A DNA stretch of 64,000 nt from Casuarina equisetifolia (taxonomy: Eukaryota > Streptophyta > Magnoliopsida > Fagales > Casuarinaceae). Below are positions 49,752 to 62,613 of this stretch, piece after piece. Made by a program: the position numbers and the translations under genes. How positions within the stretch are numbered: the stretch's first letter is position 1; the number at the start of each line of letters is the position of its first letter. Under the pieces are notes generated by a model. The model was not told where the DNA came from. It was given only the letters and a program-made list of their open reading frames with translations, and ran no database searches. Location of the stretch: the NCBI GenBank assembly GCA_028551475.1, contig CM052362.1:12426316-12490315 (forward strand). The letters are read 5' to 3'.

Positions 49752-52700
49752 ATGGCAATGCCATCGGGAAATGTGGTTTTATCGGACAAAATGCAGTATC
49801 CGAGCGGTGGAGGTGGCGGTGGCGGTGGTGAGATCCACCAACACTACCAACGGCAATGGTTCCCGGACGAGCGGGATGGCTTCATCTCGTGGCTGCGTGG
49901 TGAATTTGCCGCTGCCAATGCGATTATCGACTCCTTATGTCACCATTTGCGTAGTGTCGGCGAGCCGGGCGAGTACGATATGGTTATAGCGTGTATCCAG
50001 CAGAGGCGATGTAATTGGAACCCTGTGCTGCATATGCAGCAGTACTTTTCAGTGGCTGAAGTCGTGTATGCTCTACAGCAGGTGGCGTGGAGGAGGCAGC
50101 AGCGCTATCTCGAGCCGGTGAAGTCCGGAGGCAAAGAGTTCAAGAGATCTGATGTGGGATTTAAGCAAGGGCAGAGGGTTGAGGCAGTGAAGGAAGGGCA
50201 TAGTTCTAGTGTAGAGTCTCATAATAATGATGGAAATTCATCCATTAGTGTTGTGGGTTCAGAAAAAGTCGAGAGAGGGAGGGAGAAGGTTGAGGAAGTT
50301 AAGTTGGTCGCTGAGGTCGGGAGGTTGGATGATAAGGGTTCAGTGCTTGGAGAAGAGAAAAAAGGTAATCTGTTGCGTTTGCCCGACCCTTCTATAGACG
50401 ATATGCACTTATTGCAGTTGCTGAATTCTATATTACTTCGAGACTTGATTCTCATTAGATGCTTGTTGGAGATGAATAAGAATCAGTATTACGATCACCT
50501 AAGTTATGATGGTTTTTCTAATTAAGGAATTAATTTTCGTTTTGGTCAATTTTTACTTTAATTTGTGAGTTAGTCTGGCACTTTTTCTATTTACATGATA
50601 CTCGCATTTTTAGATTTGCAACTGCCTTCCTAATTGTGAAATAATGTAATTTATGCTGCTTTTCACCTCGCTATCCCCTGGGATCATGGTTATAAGCCAA
50701 TTTTTTTTTATTGACGGCTCTGATATTCCTGTACAGCAAAATTTTTCTGTGGTATTACTATTATGCGTTTTCCTAATTGTCCATTCACTAGGTGTTTTAT
50801 GAATATAAAATGTGCATATATGCAAATCTGTTTTTACTGGTTCTGAAATTCTCTGGCATAAGAACAAGGTTCCCTTCTGGTTGATGGGTTGTACTTGAGA
50901 GCTTCTACATGTCAGCACTGACTCTTAATTATCTGGCTGCTGAAGCAGATACTGGCTCAAAATCTGGCAACTTGAAGAACTCAGGGATCACTGAAGCAAT
51001 GGTACGTGGTAACCTGCAGTCTGAAGTCAAGGGGTTAGAAGATGGTTGCATGCCAAACTTCAAAGGTGTATACCCTTTCTTGAATTTTTTTTCTGTCTGT
51101 ACTGGCTGTTAGGAAGAGGGGGAAAGAGAAGGGGTGGTGTTATATGTATTAGAAGGTTCTCTACTTATGCAGGGGGAGTTCAAAATTTCTCCGCACTTGA
51201 TGATTCTGTTTGGTGTGGAATACCCAGCACATCGGTTATATATGGTATGGGGTTTAAAAAAGGAGGACAATTATGCGAGTCTCTTGAGTACAGAATATAT
51301 ATGGAAAATTTTCTAATATGGACTAGTAGCTCTTTCTTGCTTGGATTTCACTTATGAAACAGAAAAACAAAGGTCTTGTCTCTTGCATGTGCTTATCAAG
51401 ATATTTTTTGTGCCAAGTACTATTCTGTTGTTAATTATTTTGATTTTGTATTTTGAATTGGGTTCCTACAATGTTCTCTAGAGAATCATTTGGATCTGGA
51501 GAATCAGAATGAGAAGCAGAATCCTGCTACCGTACCTAAAACATTTGCTGGCACTGAGATGTTTGAAGGAAAGGCGGTATATTATTCTACCAAAGACTTC
51601 CGTGGATATCTTTTCCTCTAGTGAGAAGATATATATATCTTTTTTGTTGGTACTTTTCTTAACTCAAATCATCTAATTTTGGTTCAGGTTAATGTAGTTG
51701 ATGGACTGAAAGAGTATGAGAAGTTATTCAATGATTTTGAAGTTCAAAAGTTTGTTTCCTTGGTAAATGATCTGAGAGCTGCAGGGAAAAAGGGACAATT
51801 TCAAGGCAAGTTTATGGAAACATTTGTTCCTTCATAATTTCAGCAAGTAGCCTTCTTTTGCGGCTCCTTTCTTTAAGAAAGCATCTAAGATGTTCACATA
51901 ATTTCCTGTTGCAATTGAAAATTTGGTATTTTGATTAACTTTGAAGACTTTTGAAATTTCAACCCCAATTATGTCCATTCTATTTATCTCCTGGAAAGTG
52001 TGGGTTTGTTTTTGGACATATTTCTTGGGACATGAATGCAATTATTTGTTCTTAGGTGACCCTGTATTACAAGTAAACTCATGTTCTCTGATCCATAGCA
52101 AAGAAAAAAAAAGTCCATTTCTACTATGTTCTGCGCATCATGGACATGTGGCAATGATTCATGGTTCTCTGCAACAGTGCCAGAGAAATTGATAATTTCA
52201 TTTTTATTTCATGGTTTTGCTAAAATGTTCTGAATAAGTGTTCACATCTGAACTAAATATCGCATTTGATTTCTGATCAGATACTTTATTTTAGATTTCT
52301 TAAGTAGTACTAACTTCTAATTCAACATGCGTTTCTCTAAAACTGGACTTGCGACTCTACCATCTAGGGTTACAAGTAACCTCACCCAATGTGGTCCTGA
52401 ATCCCTTGTTAATTTTCTTTTTATCGCTCATTGATTTTATTGCCCATTTGGCAATTGTAGAATTTAAAGTATTATTGAAGGTTCTGAAGGTGTTTCTGCT
52501 ACATTTAACCATAGTTCTCTCACTTTTATGTCTTGGAAGTTATACATATTATTTTCTCCTTTGAAACCTGTCTAATTGATTTGACCTGCAGATACATGTA
52601 AAGTAGATCAATGCCGATTTGTCTTGTAACCTATTCTAATGATCATATATTGAACAATGTGACCAGTATTGTTTCGTTGGTACTAAGCTTTAAGTGATTA

Positions 52701-55700
52701 AAAAGTGAGTCAAACTGAAAAAATTGAGGACCAAATGTATCATAATTAAACTGACACTTTAAGTAATGAATGGGTAATGAACATTCTCCCCTTTCAGGGC
52801 CTTCTATCTTTGAAACAGTGCATTGGGCAAGGATCTTGAACAATTTGACCAGTATTGTTTCATTAATACTAATATTTAAGTGATTGAAAGTGAGTCAAAC
52901 TGAAAGAATTAAGGACCAAATATATCATAATTAAACTGACATTTTTAGTAATGAATGATTAATGAACATTGTCCTTTCCAGAGCTTTCTATCTTTGAAAC
53001 AGTGGATTGGGCAAGTATTTTTTTAATCACACTATTCTTATAATTTAGTGAATATCTACTCATCTGTTTCATCAAATTCTGCTAGCAACTTATAAATTGC
53101 ATTTGTTAGGGGCAAATGATTTCTCAACTACTACTTTTGGCCATAATAACTGCACAGCTAGTTTTGACGACTCTTTTTGTCAAGACTTTGGATATTAGAT
53201 TAAATATAAATCAGCTAATATTAATGCATGCAGAAACAGTTCTTTAATTGTTCAGCAACTGAAAGAGCCTTCTCTTCTCTATTCCCCACCCCCCATTTGG
53301 AGGGTCAGGGTGGGGGGAATACTACATCTAAAATCTGGCCCACAGCAGTGCTCCTACCTCCCTTTTTTTTTTTTTTGTCTCTCTGGGTGGGGTTGTTTGG
53401 TTTAGAATGAAACGGTGGAATTTGTCTATGCTGAGTGGCCAAGTTAATTATATTCAAACTACCTATGAAGTTTGCCAGATTCCTGAGTCTTACTAGATTT
53501 GCATATATTTTTGTTCTCATCAGCACATCTTGGTAGCTCCTGCCATCTTTATGTAATCACAAATTAGCATAGCCAGTTATACATTTAGGAAACAAATCCA
53601 CGGGTGATGAACCATATAGGCTGCTCAAAGTGTTGCTATGCTGAATTTACCAATATTGGTTTTTTGCCTATGTCAATCCGAGATGCAGATGGAACTTAAG
53701 CCTTTTTTCCCCACCTTCTGGTGGGGGGATTTTTGGTGCATTTAAAGGAAAAGATGGAGCATATAGTTTAAAGCAAACCCTATGTTGGTTAGGTAATCCA
53801 GATTCACTATAGTTTTTCTTTCGTTTAAATGTATAACTTCATTCAAAGAACCAGTTCATCATTGTCCCACTTTTTGATAGGATTTCTTTTGGTTTGGGTT
53901 TGGGAGGGGAATAGTATATAGGTTTTCCAAGTAGTAGTTATATTGTGAATGGCAAGAGAGTTGTTTTCTCTATATTGGACAGCTGTTTGGTTGTATGCCT
54001 TTTTTGTAAACCTTCTGACTAAAGGTCAATGATGCTACTATTGTCATTATTATAGCTATAATATGTATGTAAACATATAATGTATTCCTTTCTGGCAAGC
54101 GAGAGAAAGTAGGAGGGCCTCTCCTAACTGTTTATGCATCACTACATAAATTGTTGCAATGAGTTATCTATTTTATTCTTTCATCATTTTTACGAAATTA
54201 CTTTTAGCTTGAGCATCTTCATGATCTGATTAATAATGAAGAGTTCCTTTTAACGGTAAATGAAAGTAATAGTTGCTGAAATTTTTCTTGCGAAGAAGCA
54301 GGTCAGGCATATGTGGTCTCAAAGAGGCCTATAAAGGGACATGGAAGAGAGATGATTCAGTTGGGCCTCCCTATTGCAGATGCACCTCTAGAAGATGATA
54401 ATGGAGTGGGAACCTCCAAAGGCATGTTCCTAGTAACAAAGTTTTTTCTTTTGATAGTAAACCTTTCTGAGATTTTTTGGTGGTTTGGATATTATGTCTG
54501 TCGTCTTCTTCATTAAATTCTCTTTCTATAAATTTTGCAGAGAGGAAAATAGAATCCATCCCTGCCCTCCTGCAAGATGTTATTGAACGCTTAGTAGGCA
54601 TGGAAATTGTGACTGTGAAGCCAGACTGTTGTATAATTGATTTCTATAATGAGGTTGTTGAATATGTTCGTCTGTTATGTGTTAAAGTGATTTACCCAGT
54701 TATTTAATTTTATGGTGATTGTCTGTAGGGTGATCACTCACAACCTCACATGTTTCCATCTTGGTTTGGGAGGCCTGTTTGTGTCCTTTTCTTGACGGAC
54801 TGTGACATGACTTTCGGAAGAGCAATAGGGGTCGAACATCCTGGGGTCTACAGAGGCTCTCTCAAGCTCTCTCTTGCACCTGGGTAATCATTTTGAACCT
54901 TTTCACCATTTGCTTACTCCTTTCTTAGTTATTACTTCTTTTTTTCTTTGAATTGGATGTGCTTGAAATTTCAGCATGCCACAAAGAACTTTGTGGAACC
55001 TAAAGTACTAAATTCCAGCATAGTGGCAGGAGTAATTATTACTCTAAATGCAAAACTGAATGGCTCTTCTCAATAGAGATTGGGGGTCCCGGTGATGGAT
55101 GACTGTTACCATAGTTACCAGCTGGCATTTCCCTTTGCATTTCATTCATATGCAATAAGATCCTATAGGTTTGAATTAACCTTGGCCACATGAGTGAATA
55201 GAGATTTTTAAACGGCTGCTACCATGTTTGTTCATTTCTTCAGGGAGCTATTTACAGAAATATTTTGTGTCTTTTTTGTGTTAGACGCAAACTAGGGCTT
55301 AGAATAACTTTGTTACTTCAGTCGGGGTTATATCTCATGGCAGATGTATTATTACTTGTCCTGCAACTTCTTGACATAATTTATTTTTTATTTGAGACTC
55401 AACGCTGGAGTTTTAGATCTCCGTTTACTGATAATTGTTTATCACCATGACATACGCAGATCTCTCCTGGTAATGCAAGGCAATTCCTCAGATTTTGCAC
55501 GACATGCGATCCCCACTCTTCGCAAACAAAGAATCCTTGTTACTTTCACGAAATCTCAACCTAAGAAACCCACACCTAGTGATGTTCAGCGTCTTCCTCC
55601 GCCTGCCATAGCCCGATCATCCCATTGGGCTCCTCCACCCAGTAGATCTCCTAATCATATTCGCCATCCTGTGGGTCCAAAGCATTATGCTGCAGTTCCA

Positions 55701-56198
55701 ACTAGTGGTGTTTTGCCTGCCCCACCTATTCGTCCTCAAATTCCACCTCCAAACGGTATCCAACCAGTTTTTGTGACCGCTCCAGTTCGACCAGCCATTC
55801 CTTTTCCTGCACCAGTTCCCCTTCCACCTGGTTCAACTGGATGGCCAAGTGCCCCACCTAGACATCCTCCACCTCGCTTTCCTGTCCCAGGTACTGGAGT
55901 TTTCCTTCCTCCACCAGGCTCTGGGAATGCATCATCCACTCAACATTTACCAGGTGCTGCAACCGAAGCGAATATTTCTACTGAGACAGAATCTGTACCT
56001 GAAAAAGAAAATGGTTCCATGAAATCTAGTCAGAACACAACAAGTGCTTTGCCCAAAGGAAAATCAGAAGGGAAAGCGCAGAGGCAAGACCGTAATGGAA
56101 TCATAGATGGAAGTGGTAATGGACGGGGAGTAGTGAAGGAAGAACAAGAGCAGAGTGTTGACAATGTTGGGGCAAGCCAACCAGCCGGAGCAGTTTAG
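49752..56198 (+). CDS. ALKBH10B: ALKBH10B-type RNA N6-methyladenosine demethylase
   Basis: Eight exons: 49752 to about 50502 (or 50511), 50946-51065, 51482-51576, 51688-51805, 54302-54421, 54541-54653, 54729-54883 and 55460-56198; about 736-739 aa. It is an Fe(II)/2-oxoglutarate dioxygenase of the plant ALKBH10 clade; the Arabidopsis member removes N6-methyl groups from mRNA adenosines and promotes flowering. The N-terminus carries the clade-specific [29 protein letters not shown] and [12 protein letters not shown]. The dioxygenase core spans about residues 335-520, with [29 protein letters not shown] (His446) and [10 protein letters not shown] (His506), then [16 protein letters not shown]. 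The C-terminal 200 residues are a proline-rich, probably disordered tail. Introns 4 and 5 begin with GC, not GT; only these donors keep the frame. The exon 1 end is uncertain between two in-phase donors. No HxD motif is seen; the position reads HMF, which I believe is usual for this clade. Confidence 0.9.
52650..53016. repeat. Two tandem 186-bp repeats inside ALKBH10B intron 4
   Basis: Copies at 52650-52835 and 52836-53016 start TTGAACAAT(G/T)TGACCAGTAT and end with TTTGAAACAGTG(C/G)ATTGGGCAA. They are about 85-90% alike by eye. No coding potential. Confidence 0.9.
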
Positions 56199-57824
56199 AG
56201 AGAGAAAGAGAGAGAGACGGAGTTCTTTTTAAGGGGTAGGCTGCGAACTTCAAATGAGTTTGAAGCAAATGTAAAGAGCGGCAAATGTACGAGACTTGAC
56301 TTTTCATACCACGAAAGGGGAACGAAGGGAGGGGTAAGAAATTTTCAGTTACTGTGTCCTCTTATTCCTTTTTGGTTGTCGTGTTATATGAACTCTTACA
56401 GTAGGTGGACTCCCAATATTCTAAATTTAACTGTTGCTCTTTAATGTCCTGCTCAAAAGTTCTCTCTTGGGGTTCGTTGTAGGAATGCAACCTTCGTTTT
56501 CTGCAGCAAGTCTGCTTCTTGAAAACTTTTCACCTATCCATGCATTCCTCTCTAAGGTGTTTTACGTCAAGCAATACGTAGAGGAACTCCCGAAATAGCT
56601 GTAAAAGCAAAGTTCAAAATATGAAGGTGAATTCAGGTCCAAATATCTCCAATGGAACAAACAAAAGTTGGTGTCAGATCAAAATTAACTTGAACAAATA
56701 AATGTGATCTAATCCGAACAAATATCGTTTTGAAGTAATTGATAAAATGTAAGGTGCAGCCTTTACGCTACAGGAAAAAAATATGGGCTGTTGGGAACTT
56801 TAAATGCTGTCTAGTTTCATAAGCTTCAAAGGCATAGGAAGTGGAGGTGTTTCCCATCTCAAGTTTCTCTTCCTCTTCCGCCAGTTGTTTGAAGTTTTGT
56901 GTATTGGTCTAAGGCTGTATTATGAGATCTAGCTCACCAGAAAGCCCTGTCGCGAACATTACTTAATTATCTCACAACAAAGAAATTTGGCGCTATATAC
57001 GAAGACATAGAAATGCAAACCAAAAAAAAAGAGTGAGTAAGTTAGGCAAGTAATCTGTATTTTATTTATTTAAAGATTTATTTTGAAGGGAAAGATTGAA
57101 AATTAGAGTGAAACCAAATTAAACAGGGTATTATTAGCATGTGATTGGTTCACTATCAATGCACCGGGCCCCCTGGCGCCCGGGGCGGGGCCGCGGGGCG
57201 TGGGTGGGGAAGTCCCACTGAAAATGTGGTGAATAATCGACCCATCAAATATCGTCTCTAGATGTTTCCTGTTTCTATGTATCATTTAAGAATCCACGAA
57301 GTCCCCTTATCCCCCACACCCCCCAAAACACACACACAAATAAATGGAGGAAGTTCAAGGATATTTAGAACTAGATAGATTTATGACTTCCTATACAGAT
57401 TTTTTTTTTCTAGGGGACTATATTATGTACTTTTTCATTATCATGATTTAAATAGATTGGTTTTGTTGGAAAATTTAACTTTTGATAATAAATCCAGTTT
57501 ACTGATTGTAAAATGTTTAATTATGCGAATGTCCTAATAGGATCATTTGATGATATCCAATAGTCCATTTTTTGGCCCATTGGATGGGTTGTTAGATCAT
57601 TACGTGCTAAATTACCTCCCTAGAGATTAGTGTTACCTCCTCGAGAAAGAGGTTCATGCATTTCTTATTGCATGATTACAAATAATCTTATGTCCACTAA
57701 TCATATGCGTTTCCATGACTCTCAATACACAATTTATTTAACATTCTTCTTTGTATTCTTAAAGAGAATAGGTTAATTGGCCTACCTTATGTTGATTGGA
57801 TGAGTACTCATGGGGGAGGAGTAT
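56199..57824. other. ALKBH10B 3' region and intergenic DNA
   Basis: The first 200-300 bases after the stop, beginning with a GA-rich stretch, are probably the 3' untranslated region. The rest holds no recognisable gene. A short, extremely GC-rich segment lies at 57161-57210. A purine tract GGGGGAGGAG at 57812-57821 immediately precedes the gypsy LTR. Confidence 0.5.
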
Positions 57825-58302
57825 TGTTATGGGCCATTGTCAAAAAAGATGTAAGGTAGACGTGCTAGAAGAAGTGGGAAATTTTGTCTAGGTTTTGAGT
57901 AGTAATCATGTCATCTTCCATAGTAAACGTGCGGCTAGGATAGAGTTGGAAACATAGTCGTGCAAGGCATGGGAGATCCTTGTATTTTGTAGTAACCATC
58001 TAGAATACTCAATGTAGGATTAAGCATGGGTGATTGTAGTGTTTTGTAAGTTGAGTAAATTGTCCATGGACACTTGAAGTTAGTAGTTTGTTAAGTAGTT
58101 GCCCTACAAATGTATGATGGAAGGCAAGAATAAAGTAAGCTAGAATTCCTCACTACACTCTCTTAAGTCCTAAAGGCCAATCTCTCTTAAAGAGACTATT
58201 GTGGTTAAGATAACTAAGAAGAAAAGAAGTTTGCATAGTTGCGCCTCATGGATCAACCTGTCAACAAACCCATTACTTAATTCTAATCATAGGCTTATAA
58301 CA
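57825..58302 (+). repeat. 5' LTR of the gypsy element
   Basis: Starts TGTTATGGGCCATTGTCAAA and ends near TAACA just before the primer-site match. Shares its first ~55 bases with 62559-62613. Confidence 0.65.
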
Positions 58303-58321
58303 ATTTGGCATAATAGAGACA

Positions 58322-59415
58322 AGTTATGGCTAAAGCTCATATCAAAAGGCTAGAAAAGGAGACAAAAAAGTGGTGGAAAGAGGTCACAAAGACCGTAGAA
58401 GATGGAGGTAATAGGAAACTCTTCTGAGGACTAAGATAGGGAAAGATCTATCAACAAAAAAGGCATCAATATAGGAACAATAAGGGAATGTGCTTAACAA
58501 GATACAAAGGCTTGAATTATGAGAATGGACTTTTCAAAGTTCAATTAAAAAGGAGATCTAACTAGTTGGATTTGTAGCTTTGAGAATTTTTTTGATTTCC
58601 ATCACATCGCTAATGAAGAAAAGGTGCGAATGGCCTTATGGAACCTTGAAGGGGACTTTTAGATATGGTCTAGTTGTTCAAAAAGGGTTATATGAATTTA
58701 GTTATTCCTTAGGGAGCACTTACCAAGGAAATCAATTAAGGTATGTTGAAATTGACAATCATGGCCAACATAAGAAACTTATAAAGCTTAGGTAGATTGG
58801 CATAGTGGCAAAATACCAAGCTTAACACACTAAGCTACTTCTTGGTGATGGGCCATTAAGTGTCAAGTAATAGATAAAAGGCTTCTTTAGTGGTCTAAAG
58901 GAAAACATTAGATGTGAAGTTGACTTCAGGGAGCCCCATACATTGTCTTTAGTTGTGGAGTTAGTAAAAAAGGTTGAAAAGAGAGTTGTTGCTTTCTATG
59001 TCAATACAAGTTATGCATAGAAGAAAAATCCAAGCAAACCTATTCACATATATAAGTAGAAGACACCTTTTAGGAAGCTATCTACTATTGAGATACAAGA
59101 AAGGTAGGCCAAGGGCCTCTGTGTCTACTGTGATGACGAATTTAGACTAAGTCATCATTGCTAAAGATTGTTCATGTTAGTGCGCAACATTTCTAATGAG
59201 GAAGAAAAAGTAGTTGTAGAGTGAGAAGCATAAGGAACAAAGCAAACAACAAAGGCAAAAACCAGAAATCTCCATCCTTGCAAACTATAGGAGTAATTGG
59301 CTATTTCAAAGGAATTATGCAGAAGGTCAACTTCTTGATTGACTTAGGAAGTACTCATAACTTTGTGAAAACAAGATTATCCCAAAGAGCAAGACTCAAA
59401 GATAAAAGAGATTAG
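58322..59415 (+). pseudogene. Gypsy gag and protease remnant
   Basis: In broken frames: a zinc-knuckle-like segment at about 59106-59160 (AKGLCxYCDDEF...HHC, with one stop) and, further on, FLIDLGSTHNFVKTRLS (about 59326-59376). The latter is the retroviral-type protease motif (LIDSGSTHNF) with Leu in place of Ser before GST. Gag upstream is recognisable only by position. Many stops; not functional. Confidence 0.7.
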
Positions 59416-59814
59416 AAGTTTTGCATGAATGTAGCAAATGGACCCTTAAGAGTGATGACATTTTTGAAGGGGTGGAATTCAAATCACAAGCATTGGTGGG
59501 TTAAGTTGACTTTTACTTGTTGTAACTTTAACAATTCGATGTGGTGCTAGGAGTCTTTTGGCTAAGAACATTGGGACTCACACCATGGGATTTTGAAAGA
59601 CTATACATGTCTTTCCTAATCCATGGGAAAATTGTAGAATTAAACGAGGACATGAGGCCTTCCAACAAATTAGCAGAGCAAGTAGAAATCCAAAAGAAGT
59701 AAGAAGGAGCAAAGTAAAGTGTTACAGTAAATTTTAGCCATCACTACTTAAGAAACTATTAAGCAATTTGTCAATAAGGATAGAGTAGTAGAACAACTAC
59801 AAAATGTGATACAA

Positions 59815-60960
59815 TAGTATGGGGATGTCTTTGAACTATCCATAGGACTACCTCTTGTGAGGAATTATGATCGTAAAACCAATCTCAAGGATGACAAGCC
59901 AATAATAGTCAAAATATACAATGAAACATTTTTTTCAAATAAAAAAAAGATTAAGAATATTATTAATGATTTGCTAAGCTTAAGGATCATTCAGCTTAGC
60001 CATAATACATTCTCTCTATTGATTTTGCTAGCATGGAAGAAAGATTCATCATGGTGAATCTATGAATAAAAATACCACTAGGGATAATTACCATAGATGA
60101 AGTGTTGGTTGAATTACATTGTCTTAGGTTATTTTCTAGGCTAGATTTGAGGTTGGCATATCATTAAATTAGAATAAGCCTAAAGGAGATAGAAAACTAC
60201 CTTTTGGACTCATAATGATCATTATGAATTCCTTGCCATGCCTTTTGATCTTATGAATGCCTTTTCAACATTCTAAGCTTTAATGAATGATGTCTTTATG
60301 CATTTGTTAAGGAAATCTATCATAATTTTTTTTTTTACATACTTATGTATAATGGTAGTTAGGATGGCCATGTTAAGCATTCTAAGAAGGTGTTAGGTGT
60401 GTTAAAAAGTCATAAATGATATGCTAAGTTTCCTAAATGCATATTTGGACAAGTCTAAGTTAATTTTCTACGATCTTGAGCCAAGATGGGGTGGCATTAA
60501 ATGGTGACAAGATTCAAGCAATGGTAGAATGGCCTAAACTAAGGTCAATAAAGTTTCTTAAGGGGTTCCTTAGGTTAAATCACTATTACAGAAGACTTGT
60601 CAATCATTATGGTGCCATAGCAATCCCATTGATAGAGATTTTGAAGAAAAATAGCTTTGTTTGAATGGCACAAGTAGATAAGGCATTTGTTGACCTAAAG
60701 CATGCTTTCACTAGAACATTAGTTCTAACATTGTTAGATTTCAAGGAAGAATTTGTTATTGAATGTGATGTCTCAAGCACAAGGGTAAAAGCTATTCTCG
60801 CTCTTTGGGATAGGCCAATGGCTTACTTTAGCAACACATTCAAAGAGAAACAACTATTATTGTCTACATAAGAGAAGGAAATGAAGTCATTGATTATGCT
60901 AGTGGACAAATGGAGACGTTATTTGTTTGGCAAGAAGTTTATAATAAGAACTAACTAACA
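59815..60960 (+). pseudogene. Gypsy reverse transcriptase and RNase H remnant
   Basis: RT entry block around 59827-60055 (YGDVFELSIGLPLVRNYD; then LRIIQLSHNTFSLLILLAWK), FSRLDLRLAYH near 60135, and the end of RT near 60478-60660 (SQDGVALNGDKIQAMVEWPK; FLRLNHYYRRLVNHYG). RNase H follows near 60665-60870 (FVIECDVSSTRVKAIL; RPMAYFSNTFKEKQ). The catalytic YxDD region around 60330 is unreadable. Frameshifts and stops interrupt every block. Confidence 0.85.
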
Positions 60961-61309
60961 AAGTTTGAAATATCTACGAGAGCAAAGAATTTCTAGGCTA
61001 GCATAATAGAAATGGTTAAGCAAACTCATTAGATTTAAGATCAAAATAGAATTCAAATTGCAAAAGGAAACATTGGTGTTGATGTCCTATCACAAAAAGT
61101 TGGAAAAACATTTATTTTGGCTATTTCTTAGCCATAACCAATGGTTGGAGCCTATTAGGAATGAAAACAACACCATGCCAAAGTTGCAAAAGATAATTCA
61201 AAATGTGTAGTGTAAAAGTTGTTGGGCCATGGACTTATGGAGATGGTATTCTATACTATGAGGGAAAATCTACCTACAAGCTGAATCTAAATAAATTCTA
61301 GTAATTGTT

Positions 61310-62540
61310 AAATAATTCCATGAAGGCAATCACAGGACAACTTAAAGGATAAAGGAGTTGTTCTATTGGATGAGAATGGAAGCATGATCAAAAGGCAATG
61401 TAGGAATATGTAGTGTGCTAGAAGCACAAGTGCTAACACACCAAACTTACCAATTTTTTGCAAAAATTACCCATCTTTACAAAAGTTTAAAATGATATAT
61501 CAATGGATTTTATTGATGGGCTACCTCTTTCTAAGAGTATGATCTCAATTCTTATGATGATAGATAGGTTGTCTAAGTTTACTAATTTTATACTAATCAT
61601 TCACCCTTACAAAGCCCAAATTGTAGCATGAGTTTTCTTAAAAAAGGCATTCAAGCTTTATGTTATGACAACTAGTGTATTTTGTAATAGAAAGACAATT
61701 TTTTCCAATTACTTTTGGGTAGAATTATTAAAATTATAAAGGTTGTAGTCTATGTTCTTTTTTTTTTTCTATCATCCACAATTGAATGGACAAACCAAAG
61801 TGATCAATCGCATTCTTGAGGTGTATCTAATATGCTTCACTTTTAACCAACCTAAAGAATAGGGAAAATGGTTGCCATGGGTGGCATGGTGCTATAACAT
61901 TAACATACAAAGTGCTAAGAAAAAGACTCCTATGAAGTAGTGTATGGCAAAGCTTCACCTAGTTTGTTAACTTATGTTAGTGGAAAATTTAAGGTGGAAG
62001 CTATAAATTAGTAATTAAAGCATAGAGACAAGATTCTCAAGGACCTTCACACCCAATTGGCTAGAGCATAAAATAGGATGAAGCAATTACAAGACGAAAA
62101 GTGTAGGGAGGTGTAACTTGAAATGAGAGATTGAGTTTTGTTGAGGTTACAACTTTAAAGATAGACTACTTTGGTGTTAAGAAAGAGTCACAAGCTAGCT
62201 ACCAAGTATTACAGTCCTTATGAAGTGTTAGAAAAATTAAGGCATGTGACATACCAAGTCAAATTACCAAAGCAAGCACAAATTCATTATATGTTTCATG
62301 TGTCTAAACTCAAGAAGTTCATTGGTAATGAAGGAAGGAGTAGTCAAGACCTTCCAACTATGATAGAATTCAAGGGAGTACTCATTGCATAGCCGAAAGT
62401 CATCCTTAAAGGTAGAATTCATAAAAAGATCTAAAAAATATTAGTACATTAACAAGGTCTTTCTGGTTAATGATACTTGGGAAAGCAAACAGGATATGCA
62501 AATATGGTTTCCTTAGTTGGACTTTGAGGACCAAGTCAAT
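61310..62540 (+). pseudogene. Gypsy integrase and chromodomain remnant
   Basis: Integrase zinc region near 61318-61378 (FHEGNHRTT-RIKELFYWMRM) and a core remnant near 61775-61830 (YHPQLNGQTKVINRILEVYL, matching YHPQTDGQTEVVNRCLExYL). Next are WLPWVAWCYN near 61868 and the C-terminal MVLRKSHKLATKYYSPYEVL ... YQVKLPKQAQIHYMFHVSKL (62171-62320), a chromovirus integrase tail. After this come fragments resembling a chromodomain (WES...FP.LDFEDQV) near 62470-62540. All are broken by stops. Confidence 0.85.
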
Positions 62541-62613
62541 TGTTAGGAGGGGTGGAAATGTTATGGGCCATTGTCAAACATGATGTGAAGTAGGTGTGCT
62601 TGAAAAAGTATAA

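Larger units (their letters stand above)
57825..62613 (+). mobile_element. Degenerate Ty3/gypsy chromovirus
   Basis: Plus-strand element. The 5' LTR is about 57825-58302 (starts TGTTATGGGCCATTGTCAAA); a primer site resembling TTTGGTATCAGAGC (TTTGGCATAATAGAGAC) follows at about 58303. Then come gag remains, a CCHC knuckle, protease, RT, RNase H, integrase and chromodomain traces in the order usual for chromoviruses. The 3' LTR begins at 62559 after an AGGAGGGGTGG purine tract, with the same TGTTATGGGCCATTGTCAAA. Only its first ~55 bases can be aligned to the 5' LTR, so it is truncated or overwritten. Dozens of stops and frameshifts show it is long dead. Chromodomain and integrase features suggest the Tekay-like branch, but I am not certain. 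Confidence 0.85.
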
